Source: Planctomycetales bacterium (GTDB lineage: Bacteria > Planctomycetota > Phycisphaerae > Sedimentisphaerales > Anaerohalosphaeraceae). From it: a stretch of DNA of 32,835 bases. The position numbers and the translations under genes were made by a program. Under the pieces are notes generated by a model. The model was not told the DNA's origin, did no database searches, and saw only the letters and a program-made list of their open reading frames with translations. The stretch covers positions 1-32,835 of the forward strand of contig JAKEGM010000123.1 of the NCBI GenBank assembly GCA_022615575.1, read 5' to 3'. Of this stretch, positions 9,392 to 18,172 are shown one piece after another (positions within the stretch are counted from its first letter, which is position 1; each line of letters opens with the position of its first letter).

Positions 9392-10588
9392 TTATGGCTG
9401 AATAAAGTATTCCATCATATCCGGGCCGTTTCGAATCTCAAATCCCGATTCAAAGCTGTTTCGCTCGCAGAAGGGCTTGGCATTGAGTACCCTTTTGATG
9501 CCGTGTCCGGCCATCGCAAAAGGAACCGGCCCGCCGATATGGCAGCGTTCTTCCACCGGCGTCGGGTGGTCGGGCATCACCAGAATACGGTAATGTTTGA
9601 AGGTCTGAATGGCCTCATAAACCGGCCCCACGATAAATTTGTCGATGGCCTCAATTGCTTGTTTTTTGTGATGGAGATTGCCGCTGTGGCTGGCCTCATC
9701 CGGCGCCTCAATATGCACCAGCACAACATCATATTTGTCCAGGGCCTCTATGGCCGCTTCCCCTTTGCCCGCATAATTGGTGTCCACATAACCGGTTGCT
9801 CCGGGAACACTGATCAGGTCAAAGCCAATCAGTTTTGCCAGCCCCCGAACCAGGTCCACCGCGGTAATGGCTGCGCCCTTCTTGCCGTATTTCTTCTCAA
9901 ACCGTTCCATTCCGGCTTTCTGCCCCTGTCCCCAGAGCCAGATTGTGGTAACGGGATTTTCGCCGAGGTCTCGGCGCACCTTATTGATGGGGTGGTTTTC
10001 AAACAACTGCACCGATTTTGCGATAAGGGTATTCAAGAATTCGGAGTTTTTCCCCTTCGGCAGGATTTTGGATAACTTTTCACCGATAAAATCGTGCGGC
10101 GGGCAGGTGACAACTTTGGAAAAATCGTGGCCTTTAATCACGCACAAATGCCGATAACTGACGCCGGTGTGCAGGGACACCGTATCCAGGGCAATCGCTT
10201 TGGCCAACTCGCCGATGAGCGCTCCGGCCTCTTTTGTCGAAATATGACCGGCGCTGTGGTCAACCATTTTTTCGTCCGCCGTCGTCACCAGGTTGCACCG
10301 AAACACCCAGTCCTGTGGCCCCAGCGGAATGTCCTGTGCGACCGCTTCGATCGGGGCGCGACCGGTGTAGTTCTTCGCCGGATCATACCCCAGCACGCTC
10401 ATCATCGCCACATCGCTGCCGGGCGTCATTCCCGTCGGAACCGTCCGGCAGATGCCCTGACGGCCGTCCATCGCGATTTTATCCATATTCGGCGTTGCGG
10501 CGGCCTCGATAACAGTTTTGCCTCCGAAACAGGACTGCGGATTGTCCGCCGCGCCGTCCGGCACAATAATCACATATTTCATATTCAC
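9392..10588 (-). CDS. Cofactor-independent phosphoglycerate mutase (ApgM)-family protein; proposed homoserine kinase
   Basis: MKYVIIVPDGAADNPQSCFGGKTVIEAAATPNMDKIA, TPGSDVAMMSVLGYDP, VLVHIEAPDEASHSG, VMPDHPTP. GTG start overlaps the hom stop (GTGA); internal ATG at 10582 is an alternative start. Confidence 0.88.
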   Translation of the reverse strand: MNMKYVIIVPDGAADNPQSCFGGKTVIEAAATPNMDKIAMDGRQGICRTVPTGMTPGSDVAMMSVLGYDPAKNYTGRAPIEAVAQDIPLGPQDWVFRCNLVTTADEKMVDHSAGHISTKEAGALIGELAKAIALDTVSLHTGVSYRHLCVIKGHDFSKVVTCPPHDFIGEKLSKILPKGKNSEFLNTLIAKSVQLFENHPINKVRRDLGENPVTTIWLWGQGQKAGMERFEKKYGKKGAAITAVDLVRGLAKLIGFDLISVPGATGYVDTNYAGKGEAAIEALDKYDVVLVHIEAPDEASHSGNLHHKKQAIEAIDKFIVGPVYEAIQTFKHYRILVMPDHPTPVEERCHIGGPVPFAMAGHGIKRVLNAKPFCERNSFESGFEIRNGPDMMEYFIQP

Positions 10589-11910
10589 TGTTCTTTATCC
10601 TCCGGAATGTCAACAATGCGGATGCAAACCGGCTTGCCGTGGATGACATTCAGCTGCTCCAGTTCCGTCAGCGCCGCGGTCATGTTTTTCTGAGGGGTCG
10701 GATGGGTGGTAATGACAACCGGCACCGTATTGTCCGGCCCGGTCCATTCGTGCTGTATGGCACCGCGAATGCTGATGCGATGTTTGCCCAGCGTCTGGCC
10801 GTATCTGGCGAAAACGCCCGCTTCATCCTTGGCCATAATCCGCAGGTAAAACCGGCTGTCGATGTCCTCGATGGGCTTAAACTGCGCCGGATGCCTCGTT
10901 TCCGTAGCCATCGGCATCGTTTCAAACAGCCGCGGATTGCTGCCGGTCGCAATGTCGATGATGTCGGCTACAACCGCACTGGCGGTCGCCATCATGCCCG
11001 CGCCGCGTCCGTAATACATCGTATTGCCGACGGCGTTGCCGAAGACGCTGACCGCATTAAACGGGCCGTCCACGCGGGCCAGCGGCGTATGTTGGGAGAT
11101 AAACGACGGATGCACCCGCAGGGAGATTCTCCCGTCGGCGGTTTTTTCGCCGATGGCAAGCAGTTTGAGAACATACCCCATCTCAAGGGCGCTGCGAATG
11201 TCGGCAAGATCAATGTTTTCGATGCCCTCGATATAAATGTCATCCATATCAATCCGGCAGTGGTATGCCAGCCCCCCCAAAATCGCCAGTTTGTGAGCGG
11301 TGTCTGTACCGCTGATGTCCAGTGTTGGATCCGTTTCGGCAAAGCCGCGCGACTGAGCTTCTTTGAGCGCCTCGGCAAATGGTATGCCGGAACCGGCCAT
11401 ATTGGTCAGAATATAGTTGCAGGTGCCGTTGAAAATGCCGTAAAGACCGCTGATGCGGTTGGCCGCCAGACCGCTCCGAAGGATTGAGACAATCGGGATA
11501 CCCCCGCAGCAGCTTGCTTCAAAGCCGATGCAGCGGCCCGCCTTCAAAGCCGCCTGGTACAGGTGGGGGCCGTGTTCAGCCAGGAGGGCCTTATTGGCGG
11601 TTACGACATGCTTGCCGGCCTTAAGCATCTGAATCTGGATGTCTTTGGCAATTGTCGTGCCGCCCACCAGTTCCAGCCCGACCTCAATGTCAGGGTTGTT
11701 GAGCAGGGTTTCCAGTTTGTCGGTTAAAAGCACCCTGGGAATCTGGAATTCCCGCGGAGTTTCCATATCTTTATCCACAACACAGGCCAGCTCCAGTTTG
11801 AGGCCCGTCCGTGCGGTAATTTCATCGGCGTTCTCGACGAGAATTCTGGCAACGCCCGTCCCGACGGTACCGTATCCCACCATGCCGATTTTAACCGTTC
11901 TTGGTTTCAT
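10585..11910 (-). CDS. hom: Homoserine dehydrogenase with C-terminal ACT domain
   Basis: VKIGMVGYGTVGTGVARIL nucleotide-binding motif; GIFNGTCNYILTNM; AEALKEAQSRGFAETDPTLDISGTDTAHKLAIL; ACT-like FYLRIMAKDEAGVFARYGQTLGKHRISIRGAIQ. Confidence 0.96.
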   Translation of the reverse strand: MKPRTVKIGMVGYGTVGTGVARILVENADEITARTGLKLELACVVDKDMETPREFQIPRVLLTDKLETLLNNPDIEVGLELVGGTTIAKDIQIQMLKAGKHVVTANKALLAEHGPHLYQAALKAGRCIGFEASCCGGIPIVSILRSGLAANRISGLYGIFNGTCNYILTNMAGSGIPFAEALKEAQSRGFAETDPTLDISGTDTAHKLAILGGLAYHCRIDMDDIYIEGIENIDLADIRSALEMGYVLKLLAIGEKTADGRISLRVHPSFISQHTPLARVDGPFNAVSVFGNAVGNTMYYGRGAGMMATASAVVADIIDIATGSNPRLFETMPMATETRHPAQFKPIEDIDSRFYLRIMAKDEAGVFARYGQTLGKHRISIRGAIQHEWTGPDNTVPVVITTHPTPQKNMTAALTELEQLNVIHGKPVCIRIVDIPEDKEQ

Positions 11911-11949
11911 ACAGGGTCTCAGATGTGCGGTATTTCAAGCGCCAAAAGC

Positions 11950-12606
11950 TTACCGGCTAACCGGTGCGGGTTGGCGAACCGGCATGGTTTTGCAGATTTT
12001 TTCGGTCATTTTACGGACCTTTTCTTCGGTTTGCGGGGTCAGCAGATACCCGGCCGCACCGCCGGCCGCACCGCCGCCCACTGCCCCAAGGACACGGTCT
12101 TCATCGCCGCTAACAGCTCCGCCGACAATGGCTCCCGCGGCAGCCCCAAGGACGGTCCCCAGCAGTTTGCCGCCGGAGCCCTTGCCCTCGCCCATCCACA
12201 GAATGCTCCCGTCCTCGACATCGACCATCTTGGCCGTGATGAAGATATTATCGCCGAACTTGGGAACATTGATGTACATAATCACCGGAACGTTTAGGAT
12301 TCGGCCTGCCTGGACGGCCCCCTCGCTGCTGGTAATATCCGAGGCCTGGAATTTCTGCTCGTTGAGCAGAATCTGTACCTGGGCGCGTTCGATAGGGGAG
12401 TAGCCCTTCTGAAGAAGTTCCATCATAAAAAAGTCGGCAATTTGGTTTTTCGCCGCTTCGCTGCCGACCGGACCAATGACATCCACGACCGCTATTTTAT
12501 CGATCTTGGAAAAGTCAAAGCTGGTATGATGATAGCTTTTCCCTGACGTACATCCCAAAAATGACACTGCCGCCAACCCCAGTAAAACCGTCTGTAACGT
12601 CTTCAT
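11950..12606 (-). CDS. CsgG/LpoB-like lipoprotein with glycine-zipper segment
   Basis: Lipoprotein signal VLLGLAAVSFLGC; KIAVVDVIGPVGSEAAKNQIADFFMMELLQKGYSPIERAQVQILLNEQKFQ resembles CsgG/LpoB-type domains; glycine zipper GTVLGAAAGAIVGGAVSGDEDRVLGAVGGGAAGGAAGYLL. Confidence 0.65.
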   Translation of the reverse strand: MKTLQTVLLGLAAVSFLGCTSGKSYHHTSFDFSKIDKIAVVDVIGPVGSEAAKNQIADFFMMELLQKGYSPIERAQVQILLNEQKFQASDITSSEGAVQAGRILNVPVIMYINVPKFGDNIFITAKMVDVEDGSILWMGEGKGSGGKLLGTVLGAAAGAIVGGAVSGDEDRVLGAVGGGAAGGAAGYLLTPQTEEKVRKMTEKICKTMPVRQPAPVSR

Positions 12607-12739
12607 ATATTTTGCTCCTTAAACAATAGTGCAATGGACAGTTTCCGATTCAAGACCCATTCTCTGATGTTTGGGGAAAATTGTCAATGCTTTTCTTTCA
12701 TTAAAGAAAGAGCGGCGGATTATTCGATGTGTAAAAAGA

Positions 12740-12767
12740 TTGACAGAACGGACCAAATGGTCATAAT
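12740..12767 (+). promoter_or_regulatory. Putative sigma70-type promoter for the mltA gene
   Basis: TTGACA (12740-12745), 16-nt spacer, CATAAT (12762-12767), about 75 nt upstream of the mltA ATG. Confidence 0.45.
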
Positions 12768-12841
12768 AGCCCTAACCCGTGTCCGTGAACACGGTTAAGC
12801 AAAAGAAAACGGAGTTTATTGATTGAGATGATGGAGTCCCT

Positions 12842-14086
12842 ATGAAACAGAGAATTTTCTTTGTCGCGGTCGTATCCGCATGTCTGGTAATGGTTGGCTG
12901 CAAAAGCGCCCAGAAGGTTGAAGCACCGGATTACAATAAGCCGCTTCCCCCCGGGCAATATGCCCTCCGGAAGATTACCGACCCGGCAATGATTCCGGAT
13001 ATGACGTTTGCCTGTTATAACCTCAAGGATATGCGGGAAGGCATCCACAACTCGCTCAGTTACCTGTCCAAACCCTCCAGCAAGCAGTTTTTCCCCATGG
13101 CGGACATCACGCACGATCGGGCAGTGGCCAGTTTGAAGGCCATGGCCGAACTGCTGGACAGCGGCCTCTACGGCAAGGACCTGCAGGCAGCTCTCCGCAG
13201 CAAGTTTGAGGTTTATCAGTCCGTCGGCTGCGATGACAAGGGGACCGTCCTGTTCACCGGCTACTACACGCCGATTTTCGACGGCTCGCTGACGCCTTCC
13301 GACAAGTACCGCTACCCGCTGTATAAACAGCCGCAGGACCTGGTCAAGAATGAAAAAGGCGATATCCTCGGCCAGCGGATGCCTGACGGCTCGCTGCGGA
13401 AATACCCCGCCCGCAAAGAAATCGAACAATCCGGAATGCTCAAAGGGCAGGAAATCGCCTGGCTGGCGGACCCCTTTGAAGTGTATATCGCCAATGTGCA
13501 GGGGTCGGCTCTGCTTCGCACCCCCGATGGGACAATGGTCACACTGGGCTACGCTGCCAACAACGGCCACGAGTACAGAAGCATTGGCCGCCAGATGATT
13601 CAGGACGGCGTCGTTCCCGCGTCGGGCCTGTCGCTCAAGGCCATGATCGACTATTTCAAGGCCAATCCCCAGCAGGTGGAAAAATACATCTATCTGAATC
13701 CGCGGTATGTCTTTTTCCGTACTGACAGCGGCAACCCGCGGGGCTGTCTGAATGAACCCGTGCTGGCGATGCGTTCCATCGCCACCGATAAGGCCATCTA
13801 CCCGCGGGCCAGCGTGACCTTCCTCAAGACCCGTCTGCCGCGTCCGACGGCGGGCGGGGCAGTGCAAAAGGCCTCCTATACCGGCTTTGCGCTGGATCAG
13901 GACGCTGGCGGTGCCATCCGTGCCCCCGGCCGCTGCGATGTCTATATGGGCGTTGGCGACGGGGCCGGAAAAATGGCCGGGCAGGTGTACGAAGAGGGCA
14001 AACTGTACTACCTGTTCATTCGGCCCGACCTCATGGGGCAGTCCCTAAGCCCCCAGAGCGTTCCAACCCCGGCCCAGCCCCAATAA
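12842..14086 (+). CDS. mltA: Membrane-bound lytic murein transglycosylase A (MltA family) lipoprotein
   Basis: Lipobox CLVMVGC; MltA blocks VLFTGYYTPIFDGSLTPSDKYRYPLY, GSALLRTPDGTMVTLGYAANNGHEYRSIGRQMI; 3D-type TGFALDQDAGGAIRAPGRCDVYMGVGDGAGKMAGQV. Confidence 0.93.
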   Translation: MKQRIFFVAVVSACLVMVGCKSAQKVEAPDYNKPLPPGQYALRKITDPAMIPDMTFACYNLKDMREGIHNSLSYLSKPSSKQFFPMADITHDRAVASLKAMAELLDSGLYGKDLQAALRSKFEVYQSVGCDDKGTVLFTGYYTPIFDGSLTPSDKYRYPLYKQPQDLVKNEKGDILGQRMPDGSLRKYPARKEIEQSGMLKGQEIAWLADPFEVYIANVQGSALLRTPDGTMVTLGYAANNGHEYRSIGRQMIQDGVVPASGLSLKAMIDYFKANPQQVEKYIYLNPRYVFFRTDSGNPRGCLNEPVLAMRSIATDKAIYPRASVTFLKTRLPRPTAGGAVQKASYTGFALDQDAGGAIRAPGRCDVYMGVGDGAGKMAGQVYEEGKLYYLFIRPDLMGQSLSPQSVPTPAQPQ

Positions 14087-14123
14087 GCGGGGGGGGGGCC
14101 ATAGGTTTTGTCAGGGAGCAGGC

Positions 14124-15536
14124 ATGAATTTTCAGTTGCGATTTCTGGGCGGCGCCGAATCTGTTACCGGCTCGCGGCACTTGCTGGAGTTTAACCACAG
14201 CAAGGTCTTGATTGACTGCGGCCTGTATCAGGAACGCGACCTCCAGAACCGCAACTGGGAAGATTTCGGCGTGGACCCTGCCGGTCTCGATGCCGTGCTG
14301 CTGACCCATGCCCACCTGGATCATTGCGGCCTGCTGCCCAAATTCGTCAAAGAGGGCTTTAGAGGCAAAATCTACTGCACCGAAGCCACCGCTGAACTCG
14401 CCAAAATCGTCCTGGCCGATGCTGGAAAGATTCAGGAAGAAGACGCCGAATTCAAGCGTAAACGTCACAAAAAGGCCAACTATACCCCGCCCCGGCCGGT
14501 CGAACCGCTCTACACCGTTCAGGACGCCGAGGCCTGTTTTCCGCTGTTTGCTCCCGTGGCGTTTGAACAGGTCATTCCCATCGGCCCCGATATGAAGGTC
14601 AGTTTTCACCCGGGCGGCCACATCCTCGGTGCTTCCATCATCCGCGTGGCGCTGACCCTCAACGGCGAAAAACGCACCCTTCTCTTTACCGGCGATCTGG
14701 GACGCATCGGAAAGCCCATCCTCAAAAATCCCGCGGTGTTCGAGCAAGCCGACTACATTCTCGTCGAGTCCACCTACGGCGACCGGCAGCATACGACGGT
14801 CGAAGACACCAAGGAGCAGCTTTGTCGGGCGGTCAGCGACACCTTCAGCGCCGGCGGCAATATCGTCGTTCCCAGTTTCTCCATCGAACGCAGCCAGGAA
14901 GTCCTGTACTATATGAACGAGCTGCTCATGGAAGACCGCATCCCGCACATCATGACGTTTCTGGACAGCCCGATGGCCGTCAAGGTAACCGAGGTCTTTA
15001 AGAAGCACCCGGAACTGTATGATGCGAATATGGCTCGCCTGGTCGTGCAGAACGGCTCGCCGTTTTCGTTCCGGGGACTCAAGCTTGTCCAATCGACCGC
15101 GGAATCCAAAGCCATCAACCATATCAAGGGCACGATTATGATTATCGCCGGTTCCGGCATGTGTACCGGCGGCCGCATCAAACACCACCTGGTTAACAAC
15201 ATTACCCGTCCCGAAAGCACGGTGCTGTTCGTGGGCTATCAGGCGGCCGGCACCCTCGGCCGCACCATCCTTGATTCAAAATCCGGCGATGAAGTCCGTA
15301 TTTTGGGGCAGACGTATCCGATTCGGGCCAGGATCATCAAGGTCAGCGGTTTTTCGGCCCACGCCGACAGGGAAGAAATGCTGACCTGGCTGGGGTCTAT
15401 TAAAAGCGCTCCCCGAAAGGTCTTCGTTGTCCACGGCGAAAAAGAAGCCGCCCACAGCTTCAAAGCATTTCTCACCGAAAAAACCGGCTGGAACGTCATG
15501 GTTCCCCAATACCAGGACATCATCAAAATCGACTAA
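14124..15536 (+). CDS. MBL-fold metallo-hydrolase, beta-CASP RNA-processing exonuclease family
   Basis: LTHAHLDHCGLLPK metallo-beta-lactamase motif; LLFTGDLGR; SGMCTGGRIKHHL and VSGFSAHADREEML beta-CASP/KH-type motifs. Confidence 0.93.
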   Translation: MNFQLRFLGGAESVTGSRHLLEFNHSKVLIDCGLYQERDLQNRNWEDFGVDPAGLDAVLLTHAHLDHCGLLPKFVKEGFRGKIYCTEATAELAKIVLADAGKIQEEDAEFKRKRHKKANYTPPRPVEPLYTVQDAEACFPLFAPVAFEQVIPIGPDMKVSFHPGGHILGASIIRVALTLNGEKRTLLFTGDLGRIGKPILKNPAVFEQADYILVESTYGDRQHTTVEDTKEQLCRAVSDTFSAGGNIVVPSFSIERSQEVLYYMNELLMEDRIPHIMTFLDSPMAVKVTEVFKKHPELYDANMARLVVQNGSPFSFRGLKLVQSTAESKAINHIKGTIMIIAGSGMCTGGRIKHHLVNNITRPESTVLFVGYQAAGTLGRTILDSKSGDEVRILGQTYPIRARIIKVSGFSAHADREEMLTWLGSIKSAPRKVFVVHGEKEAAHSFKAFLTEKTGWNVMVPQYQDIIKID

Positions 15537-15820
15537 TCCCCCAAAAGCTCTCCCAAGGACGGCAATATCAGCCAGTGGATGCGGACGGTCAAGGATTCCG
15601 GGCAGAATTCGTACAACCTGTCCACCAGCTTCGGCTGTAGCGGCGACATCATGACCGGAGCGGCGGTGCGGGCGGGTTCTTTCGGCGAACAAAAGCAAGC
15701 CATTTTTCAGTTGCCAGAGTCGGTTTTTTTCGATATAGTTTGGATGGTTTTTCTAAAACGATGAACCAAGAACTCAAAACTCGTAAACCAGTCACCGGTT
15801 GATTTTAGCAGGGAGGTTTT

Positions 15821-16171
15821 ATGATTGTTGTGAATACGGAGACGATTCCGGGGTATAAGATTGTTCAGATCAAAGGGCTTGTGCAGGGCAACACCGTCCG
15901 GGCCAAGCACATCGGGCGTGACATCGCGGCGTCGCTGAAGAATCTGGTCGGCGGCGAATTGACCGGCTATACGGAACTGCTGGTCGAATCCCGCCGGGAG
16001 GCCATGGCCCGGATGCTGGCACAGGCCCAGCAGCTGGGAGCCAACGCCGTGGTCAATGTGCGTTTTGCGACCAGTTCCATCACCTCCGGGGCGGCGGAAT
16101 TGTACGCTTACGGCACGGCGGTTGTCGCCGCTGCCGATACCCCCGCCCAGCCGGCACAAAATCCAGCATAG
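15821..16171 (+). CDS. YbjQ family (UPF0145/DUF74) protein
   Basis: IPGYKIVQIKGLVQGNTVRAKHIGRDIAASLKNLVGGELTGYTELLVESRREAMARMLAQAQQLGANAVVNVRF; GGGAGG RBS. Confidence 0.92.
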   Translation: MIVVNTETIPGYKIVQIKGLVQGNTVRAKHIGRDIAASLKNLVGGELTGYTELLVESRREAMARMLAQAQQLGANAVVNVRFATSSITSGAAELYAYGTAVVAAADTPAQPAQNPA

Positions 16172-16183
16172 GAGAAAACCGCG

Positions 16184-16633
16184 ATGGAAGCTTTACTTCA
16201 ACTGCTGATTCCGCTGTTTCTGGTCCTGATGGGTTTGATTGTCGGCAAAGGCATTGAACTGCATCATTTTCGCCGGCTTGCGGAGCGTGAAAAAGAGTAT
16301 CGGGATATTCTCGTGACGAACCTGAAAACCATCCCGCCGCAGCTTGAAAATACCCAGCCGTTTCTGGTGATGGGGGCGGCGGTGATTGCCACGGACTATT
16401 TTAAGGTGTTTGCGGCAGGGATTCGGGGGTTCTTTGGCGGGGAGATGAAGTCGTATGTAACGCTGATGGAGCGGGCGCGTCGGGAAGCCGTTTTGCGGAT
16501 GCTTGAGCAGGCCCGGGCACAGGGGGCGAAAGTCGTCTGGAATGTGCGCTACGAAACCACCATGACCGAAAGCCGGCAGGAGAAAAAGACCGGCGGTGCG
16601 GCGATTCTCGCTTACGGAACGGCGCTGAAATGA
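16184..16633 (+). CDS. YbjQ family protein with N-terminal transmembrane anchor
   Basis: TM helix LLIPLFLVLMGLIVG followed by YbjQ-like FFGGEMKSYVTLMERARREAVLRMLEQARAQGAKVVWNVRYE; starts 12 nt after the previous gene. Confidence 0.85.
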   Translation: MEALLQLLIPLFLVLMGLIVGKGIELHHFRRLAEREKEYRDILVTNLKTIPPQLENTQPFLVMGAAVIATDYFKVFAAGIRGFFGGEMKSYVTLMERARREAVLRMLEQARAQGAKVVWNVRYETTMTESRQEKKTGGAAILAYGTALK

Positions 16634-16656
16634 AGAGACCCCGTCGGGAGGCGATT

Positions 16657-17292
16657 TTAGGTTAATTCCACCGACCAGTAGGCATGGTCCAGAAACTGCT
16701 TCCAGCTGCTGTACCGCTCATGGTTTAAGTGGACATGAATCACGGGGTTGCGTCGGGGTTTTTCGGGTGTCCGAACCAGTTTCATCCCTGCCTGTGTAGG
16801 AGTCCGCCCGCCTTTTTTGACATTGCATTTCATACAGGCGCACACGATATTGTCCCATGTCGTTTCGCCGCCGAGCCGGCGGGGGATGACATGGTCCAGA
16901 GAAAGATCGGACAGCGGGAACTTTTTGCCGCAGTACTGGCAATGGCTGTTGTCGCGGGCAAACAGGTTGCGGCGGTTGAATTTGACGCTCTTGCCGGGAA
17001 GGCGATCGTAGCAAAGCAGGCGAATGACGCGCGGCACGGCGATGTCAAAATTGACAGTGCTGATCCAGTCGTACTTATGCGCCTCAAAGGTGCGTTTGGC
17101 CTCGCTGACTTCCTTCCAGCTTTGAAAATTGTAATTTGCATAGGCGCCGCCGTCGCACCAGACGACTTCCGCCAGATTGCGGCACAGCAGGGAAAACGCA
17201 CGGCGTGCACAGATAACACGAAGAGCCAGGTAGTGCTTGTTTAGGACAAGCACCCGGCAATCCAGCGCTTGTTGGGATGTTATCGAGGACAT
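16657..17292 (-). CDS. HNH endonuclease
   Basis: CQYCGKKFPLSDLSLDHVIPRRLGGETTWDNIVCACMKCNVKKGGRTP: canonical HNH with two CxxC pairs. Confidence 0.93.
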   Translation of the reverse strand: MSSITSQQALDCRVLVLNKHYLALRVICARRAFSLLCRNLAEVVWCDGGAYANYNFQSWKEVSEAKRTFEAHKYDWISTVNFDIAVPRVIRLLCYDRLPGKSVKFNRRNLFARDNSHCQYCGKKFPLSDLSLDHVIPRRLGGETTWDNIVCACMKCNVKKGGRTPTQAGMKLVRTPEKPRRNPVIHVHLNHERYSSWKQFLDHAYWSVELT

Positions 17293-17311
17293 CCTTTCTT
17301 CTCAATCAAAC

Positions 17312-17334
17312 GCATCAGCTGCTTCCGCTGATGC
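17312..17334 (-). other. Stable hairpin between the csp and HNH genes (possible attenuator/leader structure)
   Basis: Perfect 8-bp inverted repeat GCATCAGC (17312-17319) / GCTGATGC (17327-17334), 7-nt loop, no long U-tract on the minus strand. Confidence 0.5.
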
Positions 17335-17395
17335 AACAGCACCCCCCCACATTTTGCAATCTTTTTCTCCGCGGGTCTTAAACCGCCGGGCGGAA

Positions 17396-17629
17396 CTATG
17401 CGCCGGACGACGCCGCTGTGTGAGGACCTGCTTTCAGGGCGACATTGGCAGCGCGTAATCCCTTTTCACCGGGGACAACATCAAAAACCACCGCATCCCC
17501 GTCGTTCAGCGACCGCAAAGACCCATTGGAAAAACTTGTATAATGAACAAAAACATCGCCGCCGGTTTCACTCGAAATGAAACCGTAGCCTTTTTTCTTG
17601 TCGTACCACTTGACCTTGCCTTCGGTCAT
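17396..17629 (-). CDS. Cold-shock domain protein
   Basis: MTEGKVKWYDKKKGYGFISSETGGDVFVHYTSFSNGSLRSLNDGDAVVFDVVPGEKGLRAANV; RNP1/RNP2 motifs. Start at 17629 preferred because GGAGAG lies upstream. Confidence 0.95.
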   Translation of the reverse strand: MTEGKVKWYDKKKGYGFISSETGGDVFVHYTSFSNGSLRSLNDGDAVVFDVVPGEKGLRAANVALKAGPHTAASSGA

Positions 17630-17711
17630 GCCAGCACTCTCCATCGCTCTGTACTCTTGCGTTTTGTCAGTTTAACTCATCGGCCCAACCGGTATAGATG
17701 CCGCGGCGGCA

Positions 17712-18029
17712 TTATTTGGGGTTCTGTGTTTGGGCAAGCGGTGAGTTGTCGGAAAGCCGCTCCTTTAAGAGCCGTCCCATTTTGAACTTGACACTGCGCT
17801 TGGAGGGAACTTTAACGTGTTCCAGCGTTTTGGGGTTTTGCGCGACGCGAGCGGTGCGGCTTCGCGTTTCAAAAACGCCGAAATCGCGAAACTCCAACCG
17901 GTTATCAGCAACCAGCTCAGTTACGATCTCGTCCAGAAAGTACTGAACAATGCGTTTAACAACGACTCGTTTTGCCTGGGTGGCATCAGAAATTCTGTCA
18001 ATGAGATCTTTCTTTGTAATTGTTGACAT
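17712..18029 (-). CDS. HU/IHF family DNA-binding protein
   Basis: MSTITKKDLIDRISDATQAKRVVVKRIVQYFLDEIVTELVADNRLEFRDFGVFETRSRTARVAQNPKT...VPSKRSVKFKMGRLLKE. Confidence 0.94.
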   Translation of the reverse strand: MSTITKKDLIDRISDATQAKRVVVKRIVQYFLDEIVTELVADNRLEFRDFGVFETRSRTARVAQNPKTLEHVKVPSKRSVKFKMGRLLKERLSDNSPLAQTQNPK

Positions 18030-18172
18030 CTGCTACCCTCTTGATCTTAAAATTATTTCTTTTCTTCCATACAATGGTCAACCCGCACTGCTATTTTCGG
18101 GTAACGATTTCGCTTACTGCAAACTACTATACAATAACGACTTCGATGCATCAACCTTTTTTTTAAGATTTT

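Noticed and set aside
12761-15188. Long minus-strand ORFs 12761-13867 and 14031-15188
   Set aside because: Antisense shadows of mltA and the beta-CASP hydrolase; no family signature.
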